Made by a program: the position numbers and the translations under genes. The notes beneath the pieces are model-generated. The model did no database searches, was not told the DNA's origin, and saw only the letters and a list, made by a program, of their open reading frames with translations. DNA of 47,232 nt from a virus, in IMG/VR virus record IMGVR_UViG_3300044699_000019, positions 1-47,232 of that record; one strand, written 5' to 3'. This document shows, in pieces, positions 13,507-21,589 of this stretch. Each line of letters opens with the position of its first letter. Within the stretch, counting starts at the first letter, position 1.

Positions 13507-13593
13507 GCAGGCGTGGCGGAATATGGAATACGCAGTGGACTTAAAATCCACGGGTTAATAACCATGAGGGTTCGAGTCCCTCCGCCTGCACCA
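13507..13593 (+). tRNA. tRNA-Leu (anticodon UAA) with encoded CCA
   Basis: The acceptor arms GCAGGCG and CGCCTGC pair perfectly, followed by ACCA. The anticodon arm is GTGGA-CTTAAAA-TCCAC, giving anticodon TAA (reads UUA). The T arm GGGTTCGAGTCCC is complete, and the 13-15 nt variable arm (GGGTTAATAACC region) is long, as in Leu tRNAs. Length is 87 nt. Phage tRNAs usually supply codons rarer in the host. Confidence 0.95.
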
Positions 13594-13616
13594 ATCATAA
13601 ATTAAAATGCGATGCG

Positions 13617-13844
13617 ATGGACGAACTTGGATTAAAACTAGCAGTTCAGTCGCACGTTGCTGAGTTGCGACAGATGGCAAAGGAAGCTGAAGACTTTGCT
13701 ATTCGTTTGTCGCATTTAGCATCGACTGTCGAACATCAATATCGTTGGCTACGCGAGAGGGACAATGACCAAGCACACATTCAAACCGGGCGAGAAGGAA
13801 CAAGTAGCAGCAGTTCTGGGAATCGAACCCCAGATGCTCCCTGA
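13617..13844 (+). CDS. Small helical hypothetical protein, 75 aa
   Basis: Residues 1-50 (MDELGLKLAVQSHVAELRQ...) form a clear amphipathic helix. The last 25 residues (TSSSSSGNRTPDAP) look like out-of-frame sequence and overlap the next gene by 80 nt. The next gene is in the +1 frame, so a single extra base near 13755 could have split one 166-aa gene; a genuine overlap is also possible. Confidence 0.5.
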   Translation: MDELGLKLAVQSHVAELRQMAKEAEDFAIRLSHLASTVEHQYRWLRERDNDQAHIQTGREGTSSSSSGNRTPDAP

Positions 13845-14118
13845 TACGTTGGAACTTGAGAATGATTTAGACGACGACGAAGACGAAGATGAATCCGAAA
13901 CCGAAATCCTCGATGAGGATGAGGAAGAGGACGATGAGGATGATTCTGAACTCGATGAAGATATCGAGCCAGAAGAAGATGATGAAGATGATGAGGAAGA
14001 TGATGAAGCAGAGGAACAAGAATTAGGTATTCGTGTTCAGGCTGCGACGGATGATTGGCTAGCGAATCATAAGGATACCATTTCCTTAGCCGACTTCCTC
14101 AAGACCAAAGGCTTCTAA
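13765..14118 (+). CDS. Highly acidic hypothetical protein, 117 aa
   Basis: The centre (about residues 32-85) is almost entirely Asp and Glu. It is flanked by an ordered N terminus (MTKHTFKPGEKEQVAAVLG) and C terminus (DDWLANHKDTISLADFLKTK). GAGAGGG is 3 nt before the ATG, a short spacing. Such acidic proteins can mimic DNA or act as chaperones for basic proteins; DNA mimicry against host nucleases is one possibility but is not shown. Confidence 0.6.
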   Translation: MTKHTFKPGEKEQVAAVLGIEPQMLPDTLELENDLDDDEDEDESETEILDEDEEEDDEDDSELDEDIEPEEDDEDDEEDDEAEEQELGIRVQAATDDWLANHKDTISLADFLKTKGF

Positions 14119-14125
14119 AAGATTT

Positions 14126-14155
14126 GGACCGCACTGGAATTAACCAGTGCGGTCC
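14126..14155 (+). terminator. Strong hairpin terminator
   Basis: A perfect 12-bp stem, GGACCGCACTGG (14126-14137) with CCAGTGCGGTCC (14144-14155), followed by TTTGG. It lies 8 nt after the acidic gene's stop and just before the RBS of the next gene. Confidence 0.75.
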
Positions 14156-14168
14156 TTTGGAGTACCAA

Positions 14169-14567
14169 ATGCTCCCACCGAAATTGCACGCGGAGTTGCA
14201 GAAGGAGTTTGATTTCACATTAGAATTTCATGATTCCAACTCACTCTTTCACCCACTCGATGAAGGTCGTATCCTCATTCATCTCCCGCCCCCGGTGAAA
14301 CAAGGCGTTCCCGAACTACTCATTAACAAAGCATTATCTGCCAAAGCCGAACTCGTTGTTTTATTCTTACCCGCTGACACCTCAACCGAATGGTTTAACA
14401 AAGCGTTCACTGCATCGCATGATACGTTTAGTGATATCAGCGTGGACCTAAGATTCTTACAGGGTCGAGTGAAATACACCATCGATAAGAAAATCAAGCG
14501 CGTTCCATCGTGCATGATTATTATCAGAAACCCTACTAAGTGGCGCGAACTACATCAAGTTTCCTAG
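14169..14567 (+). CDS. Dam-like (DNA N6-adenine methyltransferase family) protein, possibly inactive, 132 aa
   Basis: The ATG at 14169 has GGAG 7 nt upstream; a longer frame from TTG 14124 would run through the terminator hairpin. LPPKLHAELQKEFDFTLEF and then AELVVLFLPADTSTEWF and RFLQGRVKY match the phage Dam family order. The expected catalytic (D/N)PP(Y/F) is replaced by HLPPPVKQG, so either the motif is divergent or activity is lost. It is shorter than typical members (about 160-170 aa). Confidence 0.6.
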   Translation: MLPPKLHAELQKEFDFTLEFHDSNSLFHPLDEGRILIHLPPPVKQGVPELLINKALSAKAELVVLFLPADTSTEWFNKAFTASHDTFSDISVDLRFLQGRVKYTIDKKIKRVPSCMIIIRNPTKWRELHQVS

Positions 14568-14576
14568 GAGAATTAA

Positions 14577-14963
14577 ATGGTGCCATCAGCAACTGAGCGG
14601 TCAGCATTCATGGGCGCAATTGAACGCATCGTGAAACTACACGAAGCTAAAGCACATGACTACACCGACCATCGTGAGTTCGGAAACTTTGAAGACTCGG
14701 CCAAACATGCAGGAATCACAGTCTCACAAGCCATCGAATCTTTGATTGGAACGAAGGAAGCACGTCGTCAGAATCTAGAAAACAATAACAAACCAGCAAC
14801 GTGTGAGTCAGTTGAAGATACGTTGCTAGACCGTGCGGTCTATTGCATCATTAGATACGCACACTTTCTGTCAAGCAATGACGTTCGCGCACCGGTAAAG
14901 ATGGATGCTAGAGAAATTCGACGACATGAAGGAATGAAACAAGATGAGCGTGGCGGCTTTTGA
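14577..14963 (+). CDS. DUF1599/Nmad-like hypothetical protein, 128 aa
   Basis: CCTAGGAGAATTAA before the ATG is a strong RBS. KAHDYTDHREFGNFEDSAKH, then GTKEARRQNL and ESVEDTLLDRAVYCIIRYAH fit a family I know from phages with nucleotide-metabolism context (HDY near 27-29, K-x2-R, E-x-x-D-T-x-x-D). The all-helical metal-binding pattern resembles MazG-type pyrophosphohydrolases, so a nucleotide-pool role is plausible. It overlaps the polymerase gene by 20 nt. Confidence 0.65.
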   Translation: MVPSATERSAFMGAIERIVKLHEAKAHDYTDHREFGNFEDSAKHAGITVSQAIESLIGTKEARRQNLENNNKPATCESVEDTLLDRAVYCIIRYAHFLSSNDVRAPVKMDAREIRRHEGMKQDERGGF

Positions 14964-17346
14964 TATTCAAATAGACGTACCCGGAGAAGGTAATCCGAAT
15001 GCGGACATCGCTATCGTTGGCGAAGCGCCCGGCTCCGAAGAACAAAAGGTAGGTAGACCATTCGTTGGCCCATCTGGACACTTGCTAAATCAATTGTTAC
15101 AACAGGCAGGCATAACTAGAAGCGAATGCTGGGTGACAAATGTTGTTAAGACCGAGCCTCCGCGCACGATTAAGAATCACAAGCCAGTCTACGATATTAA
15201 GGGAGTCAGAAACTACGATGGATATAAAGAATACCTCATCCAAGAACTCAAAACAGTTAATCCTAAAATCATCCTCGCCGTTGGCAATGTCGCCTTACAA
15301 GCTCTCACTGGAAATACTGGAATCACGCAATGGCGTGGAAGTATTCTGCACTCTGACCGGCTTAACAAACGAGTCATCGCCACCTATCACCCCGCGTACA
15401 TTCTCCGTTCTGATTCCATTATCGATAAATCCATTGCTGAGTTCGACGTCCGCAGATTGGCCGAAGAAATAAATGGAACTCCCATCCCGCACCGAAGCCT
15501 TGTTGTCATTAGAGATTCCGCTCAGCTCTATCGTTTCCTTGACAGATGGAAAGACAAAAGTCTTGTTGCGTCGGACATCGAAACACACAAATCCATACCG
15601 GTTTGCTTGGGATTTGCGGCAAGCAGCCATGAAGCTATATCAATTCCTCTCTTCAATGAATTATGGGGAGTCCGATTTGCTAATTACGCTCCGAGAGAAC
15701 TCGCCGAATTCTGGAAGCTCGCCGACATACTCCTTAGAAGTAAGCGTATCCTTGGCCAAAACTGGAAGTTCGACGAATCAAAGCTGAGACAACTAGGGTT
15801 TCGTATTCCAAACCTTCACGCGGATACGATGCTCATGAGCCACACACGCTATCCTGAACTTCCAAAGGGCTTAGCTTTTCTGGCTAGTATACACACGCGA
15901 GAGCCATACTACAAACTTGAAGGCAAAGAATTCAATCCAAAGAAAGACTCAGCCGACCGTTTATACTTGTACAATGCAAAGGACTGTGCGGTAACGTATG
16001 AAATTTTCGAGACGCTCGACAGAGAGTTGGAGCAGTTTGGCGTTAGAGATTTTTACTATAACTTTGTCCATCACCTACACTCGCTTTACCTTGATATCGA
16101 GCGGCAAGGAATCCTATGTGATTTTGAGATGCGCTCGGCACTGAGCGCCAAGTATGAGGTATTGAATCAAGAAAACCAAATGATACTGGAGGACTTGATT
16201 GGACATCCCATCAACGTCGCAAGCCCAAAACAAATTGGTCAACTCATATACAATGAACTTAAGCTCCCAGCCCGCGATGGAACTGGAGAGGAGGTTCTTG
16301 TCGCTTTACAGGCTAATCACGGAGAACGGAAGCCCAAGGTCGTTCCGATTATTGACCGAATTCTTAGAGGCCGTACTATCCGAAAGACCCTTGGGACTTA
16401 CATTAACGCTTGTCCAGACTATGACGGACGGTACAGAACGTCTTATCAGATTGTTGGAACCGAGACAGGAAGAACTTCGACTCAAACTCTTAAGCCTCCT
16501 TCAAGACCTGAGCCTATCGGGCTGGCATTCCAAACCATAACAAAGCATTCATCGATTGGGCAAGACATCCTTTCGATGTTAATCGTAGACCCCGGCTACG
16601 TTTACTTAGAGGCGGACCTATCGCAAGCGGAAGCAAGAGTAGTCGATTTGTTAGCCGAAGATTACGAAGGACTCGCAGAGTATGGCTTAATCGATAAGCA
16701 CGCAAAGACAGCGCGCATCGTACTCTCTTTGGGCGACGACTTCGTGATACGAAAAGGAAGTCCCGAGAGATTCTTAGGAAAGACATCGCGCCACGCAGGC
16801 TCATACGACATGGGCAAGCATCGTGCGATGGTAACTTTCAACACGGATGCTGCGAAGTATGGCATCGACCTGCACGTTTCCGAATACAAAGCAGGCAGGA
16901 TTTTAGAACTCTTTCACGCAGCGAATCCGAAGATACGCTCGGTGTTCCACACGTCAGTGCAGAATGCATTGGCTGCAAACGAACGAACGTTGACTACACC
17001 CTTTGGCCGTCGCCGACAGTTCTCTGGCAGGTGGGGCGACCAAATGTTTAAGGAAGCCTACGCGATGATTCCCCAATCAACCGTGGGAGACACGACAAAG
17101 CGTGCAATGCTGCACGTTAAGTATCAAATCCCAGACTGCCGAATCGTGATGGAAAAGCACGATGCATTCGGCGCACTCGTCCCGATAGCCGAAGTTGATA
17201 AGTACGCAAAAGTGTTTAAGGAAGGATTGGAAATGCCCATTGATTTCTCGGGCTGTTCGATTCCAAGGGGCACCCTCATCATCCCCGCTGAATTCGAAAT
17301 TGGTGAGAAGAACCTCCATGATTTGATTGAATATAAGATATCATGA
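14944..17346 (+). CDS. Fused uracil-DNA glycosylase and DNA polymerase I (family A), 800 aa
   Basis: Residues 1-175 are a family 4-type UDG: GEAPG (26-30) with RPFVGPSG (38-45) and YHPAY (148-152). The Fe-S cysteines usual in this family are missing (KTEPP where KCRPP is typical). The 3'-5' exonuclease follows: SDIET (D211, E213), N273/D277, and YNAKD (D347). The polymerase has motif A EADLSQAEAR (D558), motif B R609-x3-K613-x3-H617-x3-Y621, and motif C KHDAF (D740). All metal-binding aspartates are present. This is the replicative polymerase; the UDG part may remove uracil or act as a template-scanning module. It overlaps the ATPase gene at 17343 by 4 nt (ATGA). Confidence 0.92.
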   Translation: MSVAAFDIQIDVPGEGNPNADIAIVGEAPGSEEQKVGRPFVGPSGHLLNQLLQQAGITRSECWVTNVVKTEPPRTIKNHKPVYDIKGVRNYDGYKEYLIQELKTVNPKIILAVGNVALQALTGNTGITQWRGSILHSDRLNKRVIATYHPAYILRSDSIIDKSIAEFDVRRLAEEINGTPIPHRSLVVIRDSAQLYRFLDRWKDKSLVASDIETHKSIPVCLGFAASSHEAISIPLFNELWGVRFANYAPRELAEFWKLADILLRSKRILGQNWKFDESKLRQLGFRIPNLHADTMLMSHTRYPELPKGLAFLASIHTREPYYKLEGKEFNPKKDSADRLYLYNAKDCAVTYEIFETLDRELEQFGVRDFYYNFVHHLHSLYLDIERQGILCDFEMRSALSAKYEVLNQENQMILEDLIGHPINVASPKQIGQLIYNELKLPARDGTGEEVLVALQANHGERKPKVVPIIDRILRGRTIRKTLGTYINACPDYDGRYRTSYQIVGTETGRTSTQTLKPPSRPEPIGLAFQTITKHSSIGQDILSMLIVDPGYVYLEADLSQAEARVVDLLAEDYEGLAEYGLIDKHAKTARIVLSLGDDFVIRKGSPERFLGKTSRHAGSYDMGKHRAMVTFNTDAAKYGIDLHVSEYKAGRILELFHAANPKIRSVFHTSVQNALAANERTLTTPFGRRRQFSGRWGDQMFKEAYAMIPQSTVGDTTKRAMLHVKYQIPDCRIVMEKHDAFGALVPIAEVDKYAKVFKEGLEMPIDFSGCSIPRGTLIIPAEFEIGEKNLHDLIEYKIS

Positions 17347-17651
17347 GTTGGTTGACCGACCTCATGTCGCAAACGCAAGACCTCGAAAGCCCTAGGCGAT
17401 ATTTTTATTTCGCGGGTTTAGGCGTCTTGTCGGCGGTCGTGAAACGAAACGTATGGCTCGATAGAGGTGGTGCATACAAGCTATACCCAAACGTATACAT
17501 CATGCTCATCGGCCCATCAGGTATCAAGAAAGGGTTGCCGATTAAGATAGCAGAGAAGCTCGTCACGGATATGAATGTCACCAAGGTGATTGCAGGGACG
17601 GTCATCAATCCAAGCAATCATCGAGAACCTCGGCCATCAAACAATGAATAA
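17343..17651 (+). CDS. DUF3987-like ATPase, part 1 of 3 (frame broken near 17598)
   Basis: The start overlaps the polymerase stop as ATGA. LIGPSGIKKG (55-64) is the nucleotide-binding loop of the DUF3987 group, which in phages often replaces the replicative helicase-primase. After KVIAG (about residue 87) the frame goes wrong: one extra G in GCAGGGACGG moves it off ...GRSSIQAIIENLG, which continues in 17590-18201. Repaired, the gene spans 17343-18550 and encodes about 401 aa. Confidence 0.75.
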   Translation: MSWLTDLMSQTQDLESPRRYFYFAGLGVLSAVVKRNVWLDRGGAYKLYPNVYIMLIGPSGIKKGLPIKIAEKLVTDMNVTKVIAGTVINPSNHREPRPSNNE

Positions 17652-18201
17652 AGATGGCACGATGTCGAAGGATGCGACGGCGTTCATTGTCTCTGGCGAG
17701 TTCTCACAATCGATTCTAGAAGACCCACAAGCACTAACTATTCTGACAGACCTATATGATTCTCAGTACAAAGACACACATACCAATCTACTCAAATCCG
17801 GTAAATCAATCCTTCGCAATGTTTACCTTACTATGCTTGGTGCTAGTAACGAAATTCATCTTCATGCTGTCATTGGTCAGCGTGACATCATGGGTGGTTT
17901 CATTGCTCGTACGCTCATGGTGTCAGAGAACAAACGAAACCGAAAGAATTCACTTGTATACCGCACACCGAATACGATTGATTACGAGGGACTATCTGAA
18001 TACCTCAGAACGATATCATCGCTCAAGGGTGAATTTCAATATTACCCCGGCGCCGACGAGTTCTATGAAGCGTGGTACAATGAATACGAACCAGACAATG
18101 ACGACATCACCGGCACCGCGAATCGATTCCCTGATACGGTATTGAAAGTTGCGATGCTGATATCAATGTCAAGGGGCACAGGACATGCTCCTGACCATTG
18201 A
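17590..18201 (+). CDS. DUF3987-like ATPase, part 2 of 3
   Basis: Central and best-conserved part: GRSSIQAIIENLGH, DATAFIVSGEFSQSILEDP, ILTDLYDSQYKDTHTN, VYLTMLGASNEIHL and MGGFIARTLMVSEN are typical of the family (Walker B-like and sensor segments). It ends in AMLISMSRGTGHAPDH; after SMSR the next frame (MLLTIDDIQEAIAMC) is the natural continuation. One extra G in AAGGGGCA near 18173 would explain the break. Confidence 0.8.
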   Translation: MQGRSSIQAIIENLGHQTMNKDGTMSKDATAFIVSGEFSQSILEDPQALTILTDLYDSQYKDTHTNLLKSGKSILRNVYLTMLGASNEIHLHAVIGQRDIMGGFIARTLMVSENKRNRKNSLVYRTPNTIDYEGLSEYLRTISSLKGEFQYYPGADEFYEAWYNEYEPDNDDITGTANRFPDTVLKVAMLISMSRGTGHAPDH

Positions 18202-18550
18202 TGACATCCAAGAAGCCATTGCGATGTGTTCAACCTGTATGACAAACACACAGGTCGTCACAAACAATTCTCCCGGTAGTACGACAACGCCGATTGCCAA
18301 GCAAACGGCCATCGTGCTTGAGACGTTGCTTAAGACGGATAACTTTCAGATGCAGCGCATCGTGCTCTTGCGCAAACTATGGCGTCATATGGATGCGTTT
18401 GAATTGACGCGAGTGATGGATACGCTGAAGGAAGCAAACGTGGTACGTGAGGAAGACGTAGGGAAGGATATGTATTACGTTCTCCAAGACCACGTAATTG
18501 TGGAGTACCGAAAGAATACTGAGCCGAGTCGTGTGCTCAAGTATAATTGA
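18185..18550 (+). CDS. DUF3987-like ATPase, part 3 of 3 (C-terminal winged-helix)
   Basis: LTIDDIQEAIAMC is the usual end of the ATPase core; the rest (LLRKLWRHMDAFELT, MDTLKEANVVRE) looks like a winged-helix domain that binds DNA. No RBS supports an independent start at 18185. Last gene of the rightward module; a convergent terminator follows 5 nt after its stop. Confidence 0.75.
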   Translation: MLLTIDDIQEAIAMCSTCMTNTQVVTNNSPGSTTTPIAKQTAIVLETLLKTDNFQMQRIVLLRKLWRHMDAFELTRVMDTLKEANVVREEDVGKDMYYVLQDHVIVEYRKNTEPSRVLKYN

Positions 18551-18554
18551 AAAC

Positions 18555-18599
18555 AAAAGGGCATCGAGAAAAGGCCAGACCTTCCCCCGATGCCCTTTT
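18555..18599. terminator. Bidirectional terminator between the two convergent gene blocks
   Basis: AAAAGGGCATCG (18555-18566) pairs perfectly with CGATGCCCTTTT (18588-18599). It has A-runs on one side and T-runs on the other, so it can stop transcription from both directions. It sits exactly between the converging replication and virion modules. Confidence 0.85.
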
Positions 18600-18600
18600 A

Positions 18601-19776
18601 TTATCTACTAAATTCCTCAGGCCGACCGTAGATGGAACGATTCAATCTTTTCTTTTCCGCTCTCGCGGATTGCTTAGACGAATCGATTCCACGTACAACG
18701 CCGGCTTGCACACCGCCTGCAATAGGTAATCTCCGAGTGACAAACCGTGCGGCATCACGATAGTCCGGTGCTTCACCACGTAACGGTGCAGCAACCGTTT
18801 CTCCAGCTACGTTCAAACCCTGTTGCAATATCTGTGTACCTTCATCTACCGCAACAAACAAATTACTGACTGCCTCACCGGGGTCACGTGAATCCTTTGA
18901 TAGTGGCCCAGCTAATGCAGCCAATATATTGAGTGGCATCCCACCAGCGAACGACGATTCAAGCGCATTCACCGCGTGAACAAGATGGTCATTCTTTCCT
19001 GCATCTTTATTCAATGCAGTCATCCATCGCTTCGTATTATAGAAGCGCGATGCATCGGCTCCCTTTTCACCCCATCCGATGTTCTCTTTGTACGTCTTGC
19101 CGAACTCCTTATCCTTAACATCGTACCCTAACGCTTGCTGGAGTGAGTTGATTCCTACCTCGCCGGCCGTCTTGGGAACTTCTTTGCCAAGCTGTACAGC
19201 CTCACCTAACGCTAAGCCAAACGTTCCTAGCTTTGCCAATGATGAAACGGGCGCTTGTTGAATCCCATCCTTCATTGCCTTGGTGACTTGGAAGTTAATA
19301 CGCATGAAGATTTGTGGTATGGTTCCAAGACCACTCCTCACCCATGCATAAGGTAATTTCTCATTGTGCATCACGCCCTGTGTGATATCAACCATCCGCA
19401 CCGCGGCACGTTTCAATTGATGGTCGGTTAGGCTAGTTTGCTTTAGCAGGGTCGATGCGTCTTCCTGCACCAAATCCTTAAGCATCCACTCAAGCTTCTT
19501 GTTTCCGGGATTCGCTTTCAGTTCTTGGAACATAGACTTCGCTGTTCCAAGTCCCACCGAGCCACCGTACTTGTTAATTTGGTTCTGCGTCCAATCAATC
19601 CCAAACCATTTGTTAAACTTGTTCGATGTCATTCCTTCGGTAACGCCTGACTGGAATTCATTGAAGCGGTTCACGCTCTTCATGAATTGCATCTCAGGGC
19701 TAGTACCTGTTGAAGACTTTGAACAAGGACTTCCCTGCTTCCGCAATGTTACCCCGAACAACGATGGGCAATGCAC
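18601..19776 (-). CDS. Large internal virion protein, part 3 of 3 (C-terminal)
   Basis: C-terminal part of a giant protein whose repaired gene runs from 23142 to 18601 (about 1513 aa). The real content starts near SPEMQFMKSVNRFNEFQ; the residues before it are out of frame. The break is one extra T near 19709 (GTCTTCAAC on the minus strand), joining FKVSTGTSPEMQF. It has helical segments, a Gly/Ala-rich near-hydrophobic stretch (IPQIFMRINFQVTKAM) and ends RLPIAGGVQAGVVRG with a basic tail. It is last in the virion operon, where podoviruses place proteins ejected with the DNA. Confidence 0.7.
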   Translation of the reverse strand: MHCPSLFGVTLRKQGSPCSKSSTGTSPEMQFMKSVNRFNEFQSGVTEGMTSNKFNKWFGIDWTQNQINKYGGSVGLGTAKSMFQELKANPGNKKLEWMLKDLVQEDASTLLKQTSLTDHQLKRAAVRMVDITQGVMHNEKLPYAWVRSGLGTIPQIFMRINFQVTKAMKDGIQQAPVSSLAKLGTFGLALGEAVQLGKEVPKTAGEVGINSLQQALGYDVKDKEFGKTYKENIGWGEKGADASRFYNTKRWMTALNKDAGKNDHLVHAVNALESSFAGGMPLNILAALAGPLSKDSRDPGEAVSNLFVAVDEGTQILQQGLNVAGETVAAPLRGEAPDYRDAARFVTRRLPIAGGVQAGVVRGIDSSKQSARAEKKRLNRSIYGRPEEFSR

Positions 19777-21589
19777 CGCCTAGCAAATTGGAAATGCTAG
19801 AAAGATGCATCAATGCGCCGGTTGCGTAAGTCCTCGCAAGATGTGCCGCTTGCCTCGTTTGTTCCGTTCCCTGTGGCCCACCTCGCAATACCCGTTCCAT
19901 GATATCCCGCGCTCTATCAGGATTATTGGTTTGTCCAATCAATTGAGAAAGCACAGAGTTCGGGTCCGCTGTATCCTTCAAACCAAATCTATCCGCTAAC
20001 TCAATTCGATTTGAGACGGCTTTCAGATGGTCGAAGAATACTTGCTTGTCCTTTCGATATCCTGGAACATCATTCCCACTTCGCGTATACTCACCTGCGG
20101 TTTTCAGTTCTCGCTGCTTCCTGATAAAATCAATCTTGCGTGAGATTTCATCCGAAGATAATCCTTGAGCACGCAGCGCATCCTCAATCGTTTTATCAGG
20201 AACGCCATCGAATCTACGCGGCCAGTAATCCTGCACGACACCGTGCTCTAACATACCACGGTCGTCCATATCCTTACCGGAACGTCGAAGCACTTCCTTC
20301 ATCCGCTCCGCTACATTCAATTCCTCAGCACTCAACTTGACGGCTTTATCCCCTTCAAGATAATCCACAACCTTTTCAAACCTGTCCTGAGGTAAGGAAT
20401 CAACATCGTCTGCTACGCCCTTAACGTAATCATCGAATCGAATCGTAGCATCCGTGTTCGCTTGACGCTTCAAGTCTACAATCTTTTCTCCTGAAGCCCC
20501 CATTCGCTGAAGTTCAGTTTCCATCGACATGCCACCACCTTTAGCGGCACTCTCAGCCCATCCCATTTGCTGAGATTTCACGTATTGACCAGCACGATTA
20601 ATCGCCTGACCAACATCCTCATGCCCTAATTGTTTCGCAACGTCCACTGCTCGTTGCCAATCGTTATCACCAAAGATATCCCGTGGCGCATTCTTCCGGG
20701 CACGCTGAAGAATATCCGTGATAACCTCAGGCGACTTCCAAGCATTCGGAACGGTTGGAGTCTTCTCAGGTAGCAGTCTATCAATCCGCGTTTCAGGTGG
20801 CGTGACAGGTCTGAAACCTCTTTCCACATCGGGAACGAATTCAGACCGCGGTGGCACAATCGTATCGAGTAACCTCGGGTTATCGAGAATCTTTTGTACC
20901 TGTGCATCCGATGGTTCCGTGACACCACGCGCAGCTAATGCTTCCCTAACTTCCTTATCAGTTCTAACAACCGGAACCGCTCTTTCGCCAGCAGCTTCCG
21001 CCATAACCTGGCGAGAACCAAAGATTTGCGGTGGTTGCGTCGGGGCACCTTCAACAATCCCCTCAGCAATAGTCGGTGGTTCCTGATTCCTATCCCAATA
21101 CCGTGGTCCCTGTGCCGTTGGACCCTCAACAGGTCTGCCAGCAAATCCCGGCGGTGGCATTTGATTCGGTGGCCCAATGTTTTCCGTTAAATCCTGAGGC
21201 GGAATTCTCGGAACGTTTACCTCAGGTTGGGCACCAATCGCACGCCGCTGAGCGACGATATCACTTACCAATTTCTCGTCGAGAATCCTTCCTTCAAACG
21301 CAGCGGCAAGCTGACGTTCATTTAGTTTCTCAGCCATCGAGTTAACTAACGCGGACCTTCGCTCCGCCGAATCAATGAACGTAGTCTTTGCGACACGCCT
21401 ATCGAACGCGTTAAGTTGGGCACGAACCTGCTGCTTGAGTTTGTTATCAAGCTTCTTGTCCGCACCGTACGAATAGCGTTCGACAGGAGACGTATCCTGT
21501 CGCCACGTTATTTCACCTGCTCCCGGTTTCCCAACATCATCCGCCGCAACATCTGATAGATTCGGTTCTTCAATCTGGTCGGGACGCAA
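19700..21589 (-). CDS. Large internal virion protein, part 2 of 3
   Basis: Middle of the giant protein. It begins out of an open frame (EVESGTRLRPDQIEEPN), not at a real start. A Pro-rich stretch (GPPNQMPPPGFAGRPVEG) is followed by a long helical region (KEVREALAARGVTEPSDAQ, LSAEELNVAERMKEVLRRSG, HGVVQDYWPRRF). The last motif resembles large polyvalent proteins of phages and mobile elements that travel with DNA into the host, but no catalytic site is visible. Confidence 0.65.
   Translation of the reverse strand: MRPDQIEEPNLSDVAADDVGKPGAGEITWRQDTSPVERYSYGADKKLDNKLKQQVRAQLNAFDRRVAKTTFIDSAERRSALVNSMAEKLNERQLAAAFEGRILDEKLVSDIVAQRRAIGAQPEVNVPRIPPQDLTENIGPPNQMPPPGFAGRPVEGPTAQGPRYWDRNQEPPTIAEGIVEGAPTQPPQIFGSRQVMAEAAGERAVPVVRTDKEVREALAARGVTEPSDAQVQKILDNPRLLDTIVPPRSEFVPDVERGFRPVTPPETRIDRLLPEKTPTVPNAWKSPEVITDILQRARKNAPRDIFGDNDWQRAVDVAKQLGHEDVGQAINRAGQYVKSQQMGWAESAAKGGGMSMETELQRMGASGEKIVDLKRQANTDATIRFDDYVKGVADDVDSLPQDRFEKVVDYLEGDKAVKLSAEELNVAERMKEVLRRSGKDMDDRGMLEHGVVQDYWPRRFDGVPDKTIEDALRAQGLSSDEISRKIDFIRKQRELKTAGEYTRSGNDVPGYRKDKQVFFDHLKAVSNRIELADRFGLKDTADPNSVLSQLIGQTNNPDRARDIMERVLRGGPQGTEQTRQAAHLARTYATGALMHLSSISNLLGGALPIVVRGNIAEAGKSLFKVFNRY

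Noticed and set aside
14124-14168. TTG at 14124 as start of the Dam-like gene
   Set aside because: The extension would translate through a perfect 12-bp terminator hairpin; ATG 14169 has a proper RBS.
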